DNA of 64,000 nt from Sipunculus nudus (GCA_026874595.1 CM049306.1:19957019-20021018); one strand, 5' to 3'; shown: positions 21,905 through 34,216, counted from the first letter of the stretch. The notes: generated from the sequence alone by a model not told the origin. Made by a program: numbers and translations.

Positions 21905-23109
21905 TGTAAATGGCAGCTGCTCCATCCTTTAGAGAATTACAACTCAAGCCATGAAGGCCTTAGCAGTAGCTGTTACTATCCAGGGACTGGGTGTCTGGTG
22001 TCTTTGTTATGACCTGAGTGACCCTAGGCAGGCTGTCCACTGTGTACAGGGTAGCTCGTGGCTGGAGACAGTGTGTGTGTATCATATTATACCTTCATGG
22101 CAAGGGTTTGTTTACAAGTGTATCTGTCCCCATTTCTTGCCCTGGTCTGTACTGTCCTTGCTGTCTGGACTGTCCTTGCTGCATGGGCTGGGGGGAAGTG
22201 ACTTAGTTGCCACGTAGTCCTTTAAGTAAAGTCAACAAGTCAGCAAGCAATACAGAAAAGAAGATTTTAACTGTGGTCCTACCCCAGAGAAGCCATAAGG
22301 TAAAGGCTAAGTTTATATATTATGCTTGTTAAACAAGGGTTACACATATTTCTTAAGTTCTATTATCAATATTATGTCAAAATTAACAGTTGTTGTAGAA
22401 TATGAATAGTCAGCTGTGTAACATGTCTCTCAGGGTGATCATATGGAGATTGCTAGGTCTGTAAACAGTAACAGTTCATATTGTAACTAATTTCTTAAGC
22501 TGAGATAGAGAATACTTCAGGATCTTAATAATATCTCATGGTCTATGTATCATAGCATGCAGCTGCTAAGAGTATTATATTTTTATTCAGTTTTGAATCT
22601 ATGCTTGTCTTAGAGGCTAAATGTACTGTAATTAAGTCTGTTTTGTGTCTGTTTATTTTAATCAGTTAAATATTTTCTTGACAATTGATACAGTTGTGCA
22701 TCCGTTAGTGTGGCTAGAAGCGAATCTTTTATTGATAGTCAGGGATATTAATTCACTAGCATGTGTACAAATTATATATCTAATTGCTGTCTGAATTTCA
22801 ATTATTTTATATAGGCCTAATTTGTTTATAAATATGTTAATTGGTTATTCCTAGATCCGTCAGGGATTTTATTTATTTTTTCTTTAGTTTCGACGGTCAA
22901 TCTAGTCAATCATTGGTCAATCCCGTCATTGGTCAGTCTGGTCAGCCTTGTCATTGATCAAGTAGAGAGCGAAGAAAGGATTGTAGATGGATATTGAAAG
23001 CTGTGGGATAGAGAGGACAGAATAAACGTTTTTACACTACATTGTCTTTGCTTCATGATGACCCGTGCGATTCGAGGCTAAAATAAGTTCAGGGGTGGAG
23101 GCCGCTACA
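21905..23109 (+). mobile_element. Solo LTR of a retrotransposon (1,205 bp) with 5-bp target duplication
   Basis: It begins TGTAAATGGC and ends GGCCGCTACA, so the terminal TGTA/TACA are inverted as in LTRs. It is flanked on both sides by GACAA (21,900-21,904 and 23,110-23,114). A polyadenylation-type AATAAA lies at 23,021-23,026, 83 bases before the end, which sets the orientation. No internal coding region or second LTR is nearby, so this is a recombined solo copy. The small open frame at 21,951-22,217 inside it is not a gene. A 5-bp duplication fits Ty3/Gypsy or BEL/Pao elements. Confidence 0.8.
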
Positions 23110-23139
23110 GACAATACTGACATAATGTTAGAGTTTGTA

Positions 23140-23344
23140 TTAAGGAATAAAAGATAATGCATCTATAGCAAGCCCTTCTAATTGTGCAAAGATGAATCAC
23201 TCTGATGCTACTCAGCTCTTTCTGACCAATCAAATTTCAATATAAAGACACGTCATATTCAGAATGCATCTAGATTTTCTTAAATGTTGGACACCACTTT
23301 CCATTGAATGATCATATATTATCTAAGTATTGGTACAAGGACAG
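23140..23344. repeat. Intronic duplication, copy 2
   Basis: Second copy of the segment at 21,715-21,898, in the same orientation, with roughly a dozen point differences and one additional block of about 24 bases. Confidence 0.9.
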
Positions 23345-23554
23345 CTGTTTGCATAATGATACTGCAATGTACCATTGTATCGTTATAGCTCCAGTGTTCA
23401 GACCATATTAACATAAGTGTCACGGACTGCTAAACTAGTGCCAAATGGCCCAATCCTTTAAATTTTAATGTAAGAAAGATAGTGGATACAGTTGAAACCA
23501 TTGCTTCATATAAAGAAAGAGGAGAAGTATAATTAAGATTATAAATAAGATTAC

Positions 23555-23789
23555 CCTGTTTGGTTCTTAGCCTGGGCTGACCATTGCACTGGCGGTCAAG
23601 TTCCCCTTCTAATCTCTTAACATCACTCTGTGCTGATCTCAATTTTTCTTCTACTCCTGACAGATGGCGCTGCTGGTGTGTACTGTGTTCCTGCATCTTC
23701 GCATGCTCGGCCGTGACACGTTCCAGCTTGTTCCTGGTGTCTATTTGTTCTGCCTGCAGCTTCTCTACCTCATTTTTCAAGTCAGTCAC
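23555..23789 (-). CDS. CENPF: CENPF coding exon 3 (residues 118-196, ends phase 1)
   Basis: 235 bases, acceptor TTATTACAG and donor CAGG/GTAATC, leaving one base of a split codon. The product is a heptad-rich helix (VTDLKNEVEKLQAEQ, then SGVEEKLRSAQSDVKRLEGELDRQ) that ends in a short basic tail (QPRLRTKQ). It corresponds in position to the vertebrate segment after the EGQL.SGK helix. Vertebrate CENP-F continues here into a Ser/Thr/Pro-rich linker, and only a much shorter linker is evident in this gene. Confidence 0.85.
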
Positions 23790-24496
23790 CTGTAATAAAA
23801 ATAGTTGAAATGTTATATCAGCTCAAATTAGTGTTCAGGATATTAGGAAAATACAGTTATAGGACAAAATCTTTTAGAAAAAGTGTCTATGAAAGAAAAG
23901 TATGAAAAAGTGGAAATGATTCCAAGCTTGTGAAACTTCAATAATTTTTACTGAGTATGATACTTCTAAACAAGCTTCAGGAGTATTATTTACATTTAAT
24001 TTATGTGGATGGCTATAGCAAGAGTCCTCATAATTTTATATTCCCATTCTTTTTTAATTTTTGTCACACATTTGCAATATCACAGCAAATACTGACTTAA
24101 TTAAATGCAACTATAATGAAACACAGAGCAAACCTGTTGTACTAAACTGTCTACTGTTTAGTTGGACTCCATTATCTACCAGTCAGTGATTCCAGTATAA
24201 AAAGTGGCAGTTAATTCTGCATAGACCACTTTTGAATGATTGTTGTTAATTTACCAAATCTGGTCAAAATAATGCATATTTTTTTATCTGGTATCTGACT
24301 TCAAAGATAACCTGCAGAAATTATGTGTAGGCAAAATCAAGGGTGTGCATGTGTGTATGCATGCCCCTCTGTTTAGCTCATTTAGAAACATAATTATTTT
24401 TAACTAATCAAGCACTGACTCCACCTACTGTGGATAACTTTCAAGGACCTTGTGTTGGCAAAAGAAGGAGGTATCCTGTAAACAAACTGGACTTAC
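23790..24496 (-). other. CENPF intron 2 (707 bp)
   Basis: AT-rich unique sequence with a GTAAGT donor and a TTACAG acceptor. Nothing else recognised. Confidence 0.75.
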
Positions 24497-24709
24497 CTTG
24501 TTCGTTTCTGTCTCCAGTGCTTTATTGGAATGGGCCAGCTGTCCCTCCAGACATGATATACGCCCATGAGCGGTCTGCACGTCATGTTCAAGTTTCTGTC
24601 TTTTCTTATCAAGTTCTTGACATGAGTCGGCGATACTCTGGTTCTCGCGCTTCAAAGCCTGATATTCTGATTTCTCTTCCTCAACTTTGCGCTTCTGGGT
24701 TGCCAGGGC
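24497..24709 (-). CDS. CENPF: CENPF coding exon 2 (residues 47-117)
   Basis: 71 codons, phase 0 at both ends, acceptor TTTGTAG and donor AAG/GTAAGTCC. It begins ALATQKRKVEEEK and contains LKRENQSIADSCQELDKKRQKLEHD, which follows the vertebrate CENP-F pattern (LKRENQ, then a C.SLEKT.QKISHE-like segment). It ends with GQLAHSNKALETETNK. In vertebrates this part belongs to the N-terminal coiled coil with microtubule-binding activity. No frameshift or unusual residue is seen. Confidence 0.88.
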
Positions 24710-26191
24710 CTACAAATAAAGGTAAAACAGGGGATTTACTGTCTGATTTTACCAATGATGTTGGTCTCATCTAACTTTACATTTTGCCTTCCTGGTCTGT
24801 TAGGCCTGTTCACTCTTGCAGCTTTTCTCAGCCCCCTGGGGAGCACACAACAAGCAGAATAACAGGCACATGAAGTTTTATTTAATCTGAATTTATCATT
24901 TGCCCATGACCAGTACCCATACACTCTTGTTTGGAGAGGCCTCACCCTTGTGGCAAAAACTGGCCAGGAGTGTTTGCACAAAATGCAGTCAGATCCACAA
25001 CTTGGTAGTCATGAATTGAGCACAACTAAACTCATTGATAAGTACCAGGTTATTTTATATTAAACTGACCTGTACTTTATTTGGCATACTATTTAAATAT
25101 CTTCAAAATAACTTACACAACTAGAGTAGTGCTTTTGTTTGCAACAGACACTGAAACCTTGGGGCAGAGTTTTACAAGTGTCCACAAAATAATCACTGGG
25201 TTCTGGTGTCCTTTAATATCTGAGATATCTGTTCCCAGACATCTCTTTATTGGCGGTTGATTGGTGAGGTTTTTTTACATACCAGGATCGACTGAATCTC
25301 ATTTGCACTTTAAACTGATTGCATTCTGATATATTTTCTAGCAATACGTATTTGCAAATGAAATAGAACCTTCAACGCATAGATGTGCCTTTCTTCCAAA
25401 CAGACCTTCAATGATGATCTGAAGTACAGATTCATCACAATTTGTTTTTATTTACAGTCCAATTTGAAAGGAAATACATTTATAAAATAAATGTATCCTG
25501 TGAATCACTTAAACTAAAGCCAACCAAGCAGATTAAAGTTCTTAACCATTGAGGTGTCATTAAGTATATACATGTGCACATAAAAAATTGAATGGCAGGA
25601 GCTTTATGATAAACCATTTTTCTCCAATAAGGATCACTAAAAATTTCCCAAGACAGGAGTTGAGCATTATCTAGCAATCCCCCTTCCTACACCCAAGAAA
25701 ACAGACATCCTTTCTTCTCTGGGCAGATACTCTGCATATCATATAAATATACGTCAAAGCTCACATCAAACATAGACAATGTTTCATTTTAAAATGTTGG
25801 AGGAAATCTTTGGTAGCTGGTGTATTTACTTAAGAAAAAAAAAACAATTTCCAGGAGAACAGTTTTAAAGGTAAATACCATATTTGACTTAATACACACC
25901 CCACCCTAATAAGCAGCCCCTTATAGATTAGTGTTTACTGACAACCTGCTCAATACCAGCTCTTCTTTTCAGCCATATATAATCATATTAATCACACCTT
26001 GTTCAAATGAAGCCCACAAAGACAAGATTCAAAATTGACATTGCTGGGTGATGGATCTTGCACCACATAACAAGATTTGTCAGTCCTTCAAGTCAGAAAA
26101 ATCTGACTTGTGCTCTAAGGATGTCAAAAAAGGCTCTCAAATGGCTCATAAGGTAGGATAAGTACTTATTTTGATTGTTTATGTTACTGAC
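24710..26191 (-). other. CENPF intron 1 between coding exons 1 and 2 (1.5 kb)
   Basis: Unique sequence. I see no additional exon, RNA gene or mobile element. Confidence 0.7.
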
Positions 26192-26329
26192 CTGTTCAAG
26201 ACTCTCCAGCTGGAACTGTCTCTGCTGCCGCTCCTTCATCAGGCGGTCCACCTGCTTCTCCATCTCCTCCACCTTCTGAAGCGCCCGGTACGGCAACCCA
26301 TCCTTCCACTCATTCTGTACCCAGCTCAT
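26192..26329 (-). CDS. CENPF: CENPF coding exon 1 (start codon, residues 1-46)
   Basis: First coding exon of centromere protein F, a very long coiled-coil protein of the outer kinetochore and nuclear envelope that binds microtubules and dynein regulators in dividing cells. The 46 residues begin MSWVQNEWKDGLP and continue with RALQKVEEME and KERQQRQFQLESLEQ. This is nearly the signature N-terminus of vertebrate CENP-F (MSW..EWK.GLP.RALQK), so the start is secure. The exon ends in phase 0 at CAG before a GTCAGT donor. A pyrimidine-rich acceptor ending TTTGCCAG lies 11 bases above the ATG (AG at 26341-26342), so the 5' UTR is probably completed by an upstream exon that I could not locate. Exon structure and sequence are seen directly; the function is known from the family. 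Confidence 0.9.
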
Positions 26330-26441
26330 CCTCTGGCCAGCTGGCAAATACAAACAAAAGAACAGGTTGTTACCAGTATCTTCATTAATTCTGTACACAG
26401 AATATTCTCTGACCAGCTAGCAAATACAAAACTAAAGTCAG
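26311..26441. repeat. Duplicated CENPF start-exon boundary, offset 76 bp
   Basis: The stretch covering the start codon, the 11-base leader and the splice acceptor (26,311-26,365) has a decayed copy at 26,387-26,441. ATTCTGTAC, CTCTG(G/A)CCAGCT and (G/A)GCAAATACAAA recur at the same spacing. In the copy the ATG codon has been lost, so only the true exon can start translation. Confidence 0.85.
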
Positions 26442-28526
26442 GGGACCTAATGCTGATAATGGTATTGATACCAGAGTTGGGGTAAAATATGTATTTATAT
26501 TATTTGTATTTAAATTCAGTGAACTTTGGAATTTTTTATTGATGTGTAATACTATAAGACTTTTAAGGAAAGGCAAAAAAATGGTTCTTATCCAAATGGG
26601 TTAGATCTACAAGCTATACAGGGATCCTAGGGTTACCAAATTATGTCCTATTGTTTCCTCAAACATTTTAAATATTGCTGGAAAATTATTGACTTTTTTC
26701 TAGTTATACATGCATTTAGTGGAAGGTTCCAATGACCCCCTTTTTAGACTGGTAAACAGACACCCCCCCCCCCCCCCTCCCCAACCGATCAAGAGTGTTT
26801 TCCACTGGGCAGCTCAGAAATAAGGAGAAAGTGTTTTTAACGCAGGAAAATGTGTGGGTGCAGTGCATATCAGTAATAGGGTTGGACTAATCGCCTGATT
26901 TGACCGAATTTAACAAAAAATTTATCGGATTTGAATGCTTTCTATTACTATATTTTGTTAAACAGTTATGTGCCCATTAATATGGATGAAATATGTAATA
27001 CAAGGTTCCAGAAATCATAGTCCTGTTATTTTTGCGAGAGAACAAAATTTGACCAAATTTCACTGGGTTTAAATTATTTGGTATTATTTATTTTTAAATT
27101 TACACTGTAAGGTGCCTAATAATATGGATGAAATATGAAAGAAAAATAGAGTAAAAGAAGCATCCCCCTAATTATCTATAAATGCATATACAGGTATTCA
27201 CAATATTTATATGGTTCATGTATTCATATGATTTACTGCAATTAATAACTGCTCCAAATGAAAACCTGTAAACAATTTGAATCTAGACTGTACATTATGC
27301 ATGCCAATATAATATTGGTGCCACATCTTAAATCAAGTGATTTAGAGTTGAGATTACATTAAATTACAGAATCTAGAATCCCGGGAACAACAAGTATATA
27401 TTTCAGATATATATATTGAAGGAAGACTGAGAATCTGGGAAGGTCAAGACTCTTCAAAGGAAGAATAAGAATTCCAGTTCATCCAGGGCAAAATGGGAAT
27501 TTCCATTCTTCCTGAGATTAACTGGAATTAATACATAATATCTCTTGATTATCATTATTCCTAGGAGAAATAAGAATACTGATTTTTCTTCGGAACACAA
27601 TAATTCTCATTTTTCACAGAACTATATTAATTGTAAAACTACTGTATATACTTTAGGTAGAGAATGTTCATAAAACAACATAAACACCTAAACAGCACAT
27701 CTTAGGCCTATAACATTTTTTTAGCATCAGGTGTAACCATTCCTGACCTTTTATTTTTATAAATGTTTCAGAAAGATACAACCGTGTACACAGAGATAAT
27801 TTAGTCAGCCTTAGAATCAGATGTCTCTAAAACAATTCAGCAGCTTACATGATATTTCATATATGGTCTAAAATTGTGACACATCAAACATGTATTTAAA
27901 CATGGGTTTATTTCAAGACACAGTTTTAGCTACTGACACAGAAACCAAGTTTTGATTTACAGATTTAACTGTGATTTACTGATGACAGAAAAATTGCTTG
28001 AAATACCAACACCTATATTTTTAGTACTCCAGTTAAAAGTTGTTGACTTGCTGAACCAAGATTGTGGGGTTTGTTCCTGTGTAATATGCATAGTCAGAGT
28101 AAAAAAAAATCCTAATCAAGATCAGGGATTTTTATAGTAAGCATAAGTAAATCAGCAAAATTCAAAAACAGGTTGAACTTAGCGACAGCCTGCCACCCCA
28201 AACGTCGATTTTAGATGAACTGAAGAATGATGGGGTGACAGTACAAGCTATTGGGTTCGCATCAATTCTAGTATGTGCAGATGTGCACAACATTTCTGAC
28301 ACTACTTTTTAATATTCATCTACTTCTAGAACTGTCATTTTCCTGAGTTAAGACAAAAAGTGACGTTATTCTGTTGGGGAAAATAATAATCATTACTTCC
28401 ACGGTTGACTTGCGTGTATTTGTGCAGCAGTTTTTAATACCGAGGCTGGTTTCACTAAAAAAAAACTCGTCTACACGGCTTCAGCGGGAGAATCATAACA
28501 TCCGGTAGGGGATTCCCAGATGGCTA

Positions 28527-28760
28527 TGTGTAAAACTCGGAAGTCCGAAGTCGGAAGCAAGGATTTTTTTAAATAAAGCAATGATCGAAGCATAATTAAA
28601 ATGCTACTACATCAATGGAAAGTACCATTTTATTTTTATTGATAGAATAAGGTCTGTTCTATCATTATGAAAAAAAAAAGTTATCCATCCGAAGTAATAG
28701 ACTATTTTTTGCTCAGAAATGCGCGGTTATAGTCCAAATGTGTAAAACTAGGAAGCCAGT
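28527..28760 (+). repeat. Left member of an inverted repeat pair
   Basis: GTGTAAAACTCGGAAGTCCG, AAGCAAGGA, TAGAATAAG.TCT and ACT.GGAAG occur here and, in reverse complement and in the mirrored order, at 31,077-31,340. The unit begins and ends with related GTAAAACT.GGAAG motifs. Identity is moderate. Confidence 0.65.
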
Positions 28761-31076
28761 AACGGCTAATGCAATGGTCATCATATCATCAGCAACGTGT
28801 CAAGCATTTTCAATTTCTTCAATATGACATATTTTTCATAAACTCAATCTGTTTTGTAACATTCATGATGCTGTTTTTTATTATATATTATACTGATATT
28901 TTATTTCATTTTGTAAAACAAGATTATATTATCTCGTCAATATTTTACGCTGTTACCGTATTTTATGATGGTGGAAACATTAAATAATTAAAGGTTTTGA
29001 TAATATTTTATTCACATTACAAATGTGTCCCTATAAGCATCCTATCTGTTAATTTTGTTTCTAAGTATTAAAATATAGAAATCAAATTAAAAAGTGAGTA
29101 TGCACGGAATATTCAGATGTATTACATATATATAATTATTAAGATAAAAAATGACTATACAGCAAAAGTAGAATAGGAATAATTTATATTTGTAATTGAA
29201 ATATTCATCTTAGCGGTAAATATCTAACTTTATTTATCAAAACGGTTTGGTTCCATTATTGCATGGTGTCATAATTTTTATGTGGAATTTCAAGGTATGA
29301 ATCTTAGATAAACAACAGGTTCAATAAAAATGTCTATATCCCGTAGCATCTTTAAGACACCAGGTCAACTCTAGACAGAATTTTACTTGAAGCCCCAAAT
29401 GTCATACGTGTCGTTAAAAAGATTCCATATGGTTATTTAACAAAGATTTTACATTCAACGATCTCCTCTGTACACAAAATAGGAAATTTTATCGAGATCT
29501 TTGTAATCGTACAGTAATCCGAAGGGGGGGCACATTCTGTTTAGATGCCCTTATCATGCATAACATTTGAGAGTGAAATCAGTTGCAAATATACTTTAAA
29601 ATATTATTAAATATCCATTTATTTGAAGTTGAAATGTTATATTGAAACATCAGGAGTGAAATTATTAGAATATAAATACAAGATTTAAAAAGTTTGAAGA
29701 AAGTGTTAAAACTTGAACAAAAATTAATTTGACTTAAAAAAAAATTATTTGCTTTATTTACAAATCGATCAGATTTTATAATCACACATGTATTAGTATG
29801 TTATATATTATCTGGACTGTTGCATCCCTTTTCTAAGATATATTTTAACATTTTTTTAAATATCATAGATTTCTAACATATTGAAAGACATTTCCTTTAA
29901 GTTTTGTGTGATACATGTATGTTTATTCCAGCGATGTCCTACTGCTATGGGATATATTGAATTTTCATATTTGTTCAACGTATGGAAAATATGTTACTGT
30001 TTTTATATTGAATGACATCGTAATTTATAACTGTATTTTTAATGCCATATTAGGGTTTATTATACCATATTTATTATTCAGTGGTGCATCCATAGGGGGC
30101 GCAATTCCGTTCAGACGTATCGAGTTCTTTTCCCATTTATTCGTAATCAATTTCATTTATTTTCAGATTACCTTTTTATTCCCTAGCAATTACATTATTA
30201 AATTTATTACTTTTCAGTTCATAAGTTGGCGATATTATTGAACAAGTCTGTGATTTTTACCCCACTTAGAGAGCATCCAAAAATATACTAGTATATTGAG
30301 GGATGGAGTCTTTCTGTTATCACGTCACTTTTCTCCGTCATAACATGGCTCCTCGGCTGATACTCAGATTCACGCACTGTGCTCTGCTGTCCGAGCCTGT
30401 GCGCTCACAGATCACAAAAGTCAGTAAAATGCAAAGATTATTATAAGACTTAAACATATCAATTATTTTACAATGAGTACTACATTTAAAAGGTGACATT
30501 TTGCAAGTTATAAATGTATAGACGCGTATTTCATCATTGACATTAACATGTTACAAACTATTGGATATTTGGATTTTCCAGTTTATACTCTAATTTTATA
30601 GAATTATAAATATTAAAGCCCAACAACCTAAAGGTTGAATATATTTTTCAAAAACATGTACATAGGAGAATAGTTGCGGAACGGAAAAATCCTCATTATC
30701 TTTGGTTAAAGGTGTCTCAAAATGTCCTCTTTACATTGTATTTTTTAAGAATTAAAATCCTCCCCTCTCATGCCCTGCCCATGTAAATATAAATATCTTT
30801 AACAAAAACATGGCTCTAGATTTTATTAATATATTTCATGGGTGAAATATATTACGTGAAAATACACCCACATATCTATATACATTTATATTAAATTTAC
30901 AAAACAAAAAATTGAGAACATAGTTTTCCGAAATTGTATCATGTATTGTATCATACACTCATTTAAAGCAGAATCATGCATAAGCAATTTAAATAAATGC
31001 ATGCAACTATAATTATAATGAAACTGCATTTGGGCTGTTGCTCTTAACTGACCACAAGTTAACCAGTGCCTCTCTG

Positions 31077-31340
31077 TGACTTCCGAGTTATACATATTTG
31101 AATCATTTCTCAGCACTTCAGAGTGACTTTTGAGATGGCTTCCAAGCACAAAATCGTCCATAACTTTCAGATCAAAGAATGAATAACTATAATTGTTCAC
31201 AGAATGATAGTAAAGATCTTATTCTATTGGGAAAAAGCAAAACAGTATTGAAGCGTTAGCATTTTGTATATGCTTTAAACTGCATTATTTTAAAAACAAT
31301 TCCTTGGTTTCCGGCTTCGGACTTCCAAGTTTACATACAC
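31077..31340 (-). repeat. Right member of the inverted repeat pair
   Basis: Reverse complement of the 28,527-28,760 unit, with small indels. The 2.3 kb between the two copies is AT-rich and shows no transposase-like frame. This may be two separate insertions of one element in opposite orientations. Confidence 0.65.
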
Positions 31341-32670
31341 GACCCCGTCATGACACTTCAGTTTTGAACGAGAAGTACCGCTTCATGTGAATCAGTGCCA
31401 CAGTGACGAAAGGAGGTAAAAAATGTAATGATTTTTGTGTAACAACCCTTCTTCTTCGATATTAAGCACATATAATACGACCATATAAGCCTGTGATGCC
31501 AAATAATACCAGACAGGAAATATTTTGACCCGACCCTTAGAATGGGCGTTCTGTTGTGACTGCCATCATGACTCCAGACCCTATCAGTTTATTTCCGAAG
31601 GCCTGAGTGTCATGTTGTCATGGGTAGGTTGAACTTTGACAATTTGACATGCTGTCAGTGTGGTACCTGTGTTACAGGGGTAGAGAACAGATTTGACAGA
31701 TTCGGGTCAAAATTTTTACATGCGTGATAAACCGGCTAAATGATCCTTGTTTACAGGTCTAGCAGTATAGAAAAAAAAATTCTAAGTATGACGGTTTACA
31801 GCTGCACTGTCACACAAATTCTTACAGTACAAACCATGCTCAGCTCAGAACGATACAGACCATTAGAATGACAGATCTTCTTGAATTCTGCTCTTATCAT
31901 GCACGGAATTCGTTTAAAATAACTTTTAATTTCAGTTTTTTTAACAGGTTACTTTACTGATTATATTACCTGCGAGTGCGTTAGGCTGGCTTCAGACAGA
32001 CGGTCTGTACTTGGTTAAGTTGTTGTCTCTGCGATCTCCGCTTCCCTCGGAAATTTTAAACCAGTGTCAAATGGACCAATCAGATGAGAGGACACAAAAG
32101 AAACCAACACGTAGACTGGTACCTTGCTCCCGCCACGGAGGGCGTGTTGACATGAGCGTGACCTCACGAGCACCTAGCACCTCGCTTGTATTATAATCCA
32201 AGTCTAATAATATTAAACCTTGATTATATTTTTTTTGTTCACTTATGATGTTAATGCTATGCCGGGGTGTTCGCTAGTGCGTTTTCACAGTTTATACAAC
32301 AATGTTCCAAACCACGTATTATTATAAAGCTAGAAAGCGCATGCATGTAAACCTGTAACGGTTGGTGTAACAGGGGTGCGTCTGGACGATGCACCGTGTT
32401 ATCAAGGGATCGGGGTTGTTTATTTAGCAATGAAGACCAGATGTAGGCCTAATTAAGGTTTATCAAACGTTAGTGATGCCTTTATACTTTTAGCATAAAA
32501 CATGATTTAGGCCTCTCATTTGGGAATAATAATAATCATCATATATGCATCATATTTATAATAATAATGATTATTATTATATTGTTATTGTTGTTTAAAT
32601 AAATTTTATCATATTCATGAAACCGCACAAAACACCATACACTTCGTTCATTAAGATTTATAGAAAGAGC

Positions 32671-32955
32671 ACTACGCCCAGGGGCGTCAATATAGGGGGG
32701 ATGGGGGTTATATATACCCCCACTTGTTGGCAAGGGGGGATCGATGGTCATGCAATGTTATCATCCCCCCACTTTTAAGAGAATAAATATACATGTATAA
32801 TATTGCAAATGAAATGTATTCATAAATAGAATTAGATACTTTGGATCTATTTACTATAAAATTTGTTATATCTGTATGTTATATAACCTTGCTTAGAATT
32901 CACAAAATAACTTTTTTTCTAAAACATTATAATTACTTGAAATATGATTACGTAT

Positions 32956-33015
<60 letters not shown>

Positions 33016-33045
33016 GATTATGTCACTCAGAGACGCTGAAAAAGG

Positions 33046-33093
<48 letters not shown>

Positions 33094-33143
33094 AAGTCAT
33101 CCCCCCTCACCCTTGGAGAAAAATTGACGCCACTGACTACGCC
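32671..33143. mobile_element. Foldback/MITE-like element with GGCGTCAAT ends and internal microsatellites
   Basis: The left end CTACGCCCAGGGGCGTCAAT mirrors the right end (TTGACGCCACTGACTACGCC at 33,124-33,143), allowing a few mismatches. GGGGGG-rich sequence inside the left end pairs with CCCCCC-rich sequence near 32,765 and 33,100. Between the ends are (TA)n at about 32,957-33,013, (TA)n at 33,044-33,069 and (AC)n at 33,070-33,093. Confidence 0.55.
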
Positions 33144-34176
33144 TATATGATGCCTATATCTGAAATATAAAATGCATGAGTGAAAATTAAAAAAAAAGAA
33201 TCATTATGGTGAAAACGTGGTGCGCTGCTCACACAACACTACCAAAACTATTAATTTTCATGTATTCCTTTCATGGAAATTCCAGTGTATATATTCGTGT
33301 GTGTATGTGTGTATGTGTGTGTGTGCGTGTGATGAAGGAGATTTAATGCTTTCGATCAATCTCAGCTTGCATGTCCAGTGCAAAGCAGTGCGGGTGTATA
33401 CATGTATATGTATAACATAATTATTGGATACTACTGTGAGTTTTTATTGTATCTGACTTTACCGCTCAGTTACACTGTTATTTTTACTTTTATTTTGAAA
33501 AGTTAAGTTTATCTGCTTGCCATTAGTGTAATTTCTTCCCGTTTAACTTGTCGGTGAACAAAGCAATTAAAAAAAAGCGTTCTTAAAGATTGGTCCGCCC
33601 GGCTAAGAAAAAAGTGGGCGTTAATTCCTATACAATATTATAATTTAGCAGATAAGTTTCTTCATACAAGCAAATCCCATGTGACATCTGATTCAAAACC
33701 AGTTAAGTAACCCACAACGTTACAGTTCTAACTCAAATTTATATCTTACAAATTCATTACATCTGAAAAGAATATTATATTATATATATATGTAGTACGG
33801 TACTAATAGGACAGCTTCCCTGCCAAGCGATTCTGCGGTATTCTCGGCGATGTATCAGGGATGACCATAGCGCAATATCTATCTACGCAAGCGCCTGGAG
33901 CCAGATCAAAGACTTTCACTCCTAGGTGCTTTTTAAATTTTTTTTATCAAAATCGCAAGTAACATCGGATGCGATCCACGATCCCAGTGCAAACTCCATC
34001 TTATTAAATCTTGGTGTGATAGTGTGTTCGAAACACTATAAACACAGCACGCATGATGTTCCATGCATGTATAAACTATCCTCAATTTCAGTGTACTTAT
34101 ACATCCAATTAAAGGGTCTGCCTTTAATCCCGTCAGGCCTGTTGTGAATGTAAGGTCGGATACTACGGAATTCTTT

Positions 34177-34180
<4 letters not shown>

Positions 34181-34216
<36 letters not shown>
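34181..34216. repeat. (CT)n microsatellite
   Basis: About 18 uninterrupted CT dinucleotides. The open frames across it, rich in Ser-Leu or Arg-Glu, are artefacts of the repeat. Confidence 0.95.

Larger units (their letters stand above)
21290..23554 (-). other. CENPF intron 3 (2.3 kb), enlarged by a solo LTR and a duplication
   Basis: It contains a duplicated segment (21,715-21,898 and 23,140-23,344) separated by a 1,205-bp solo LTR with target-site duplication. The remainder is unique. Confidence 0.8.

Noticed and set aside
21951..22217. 88-codon plus-strand open frame
   Set aside because: It lies wholly within the non-coding solo LTR and shows no retroviral-type motif.
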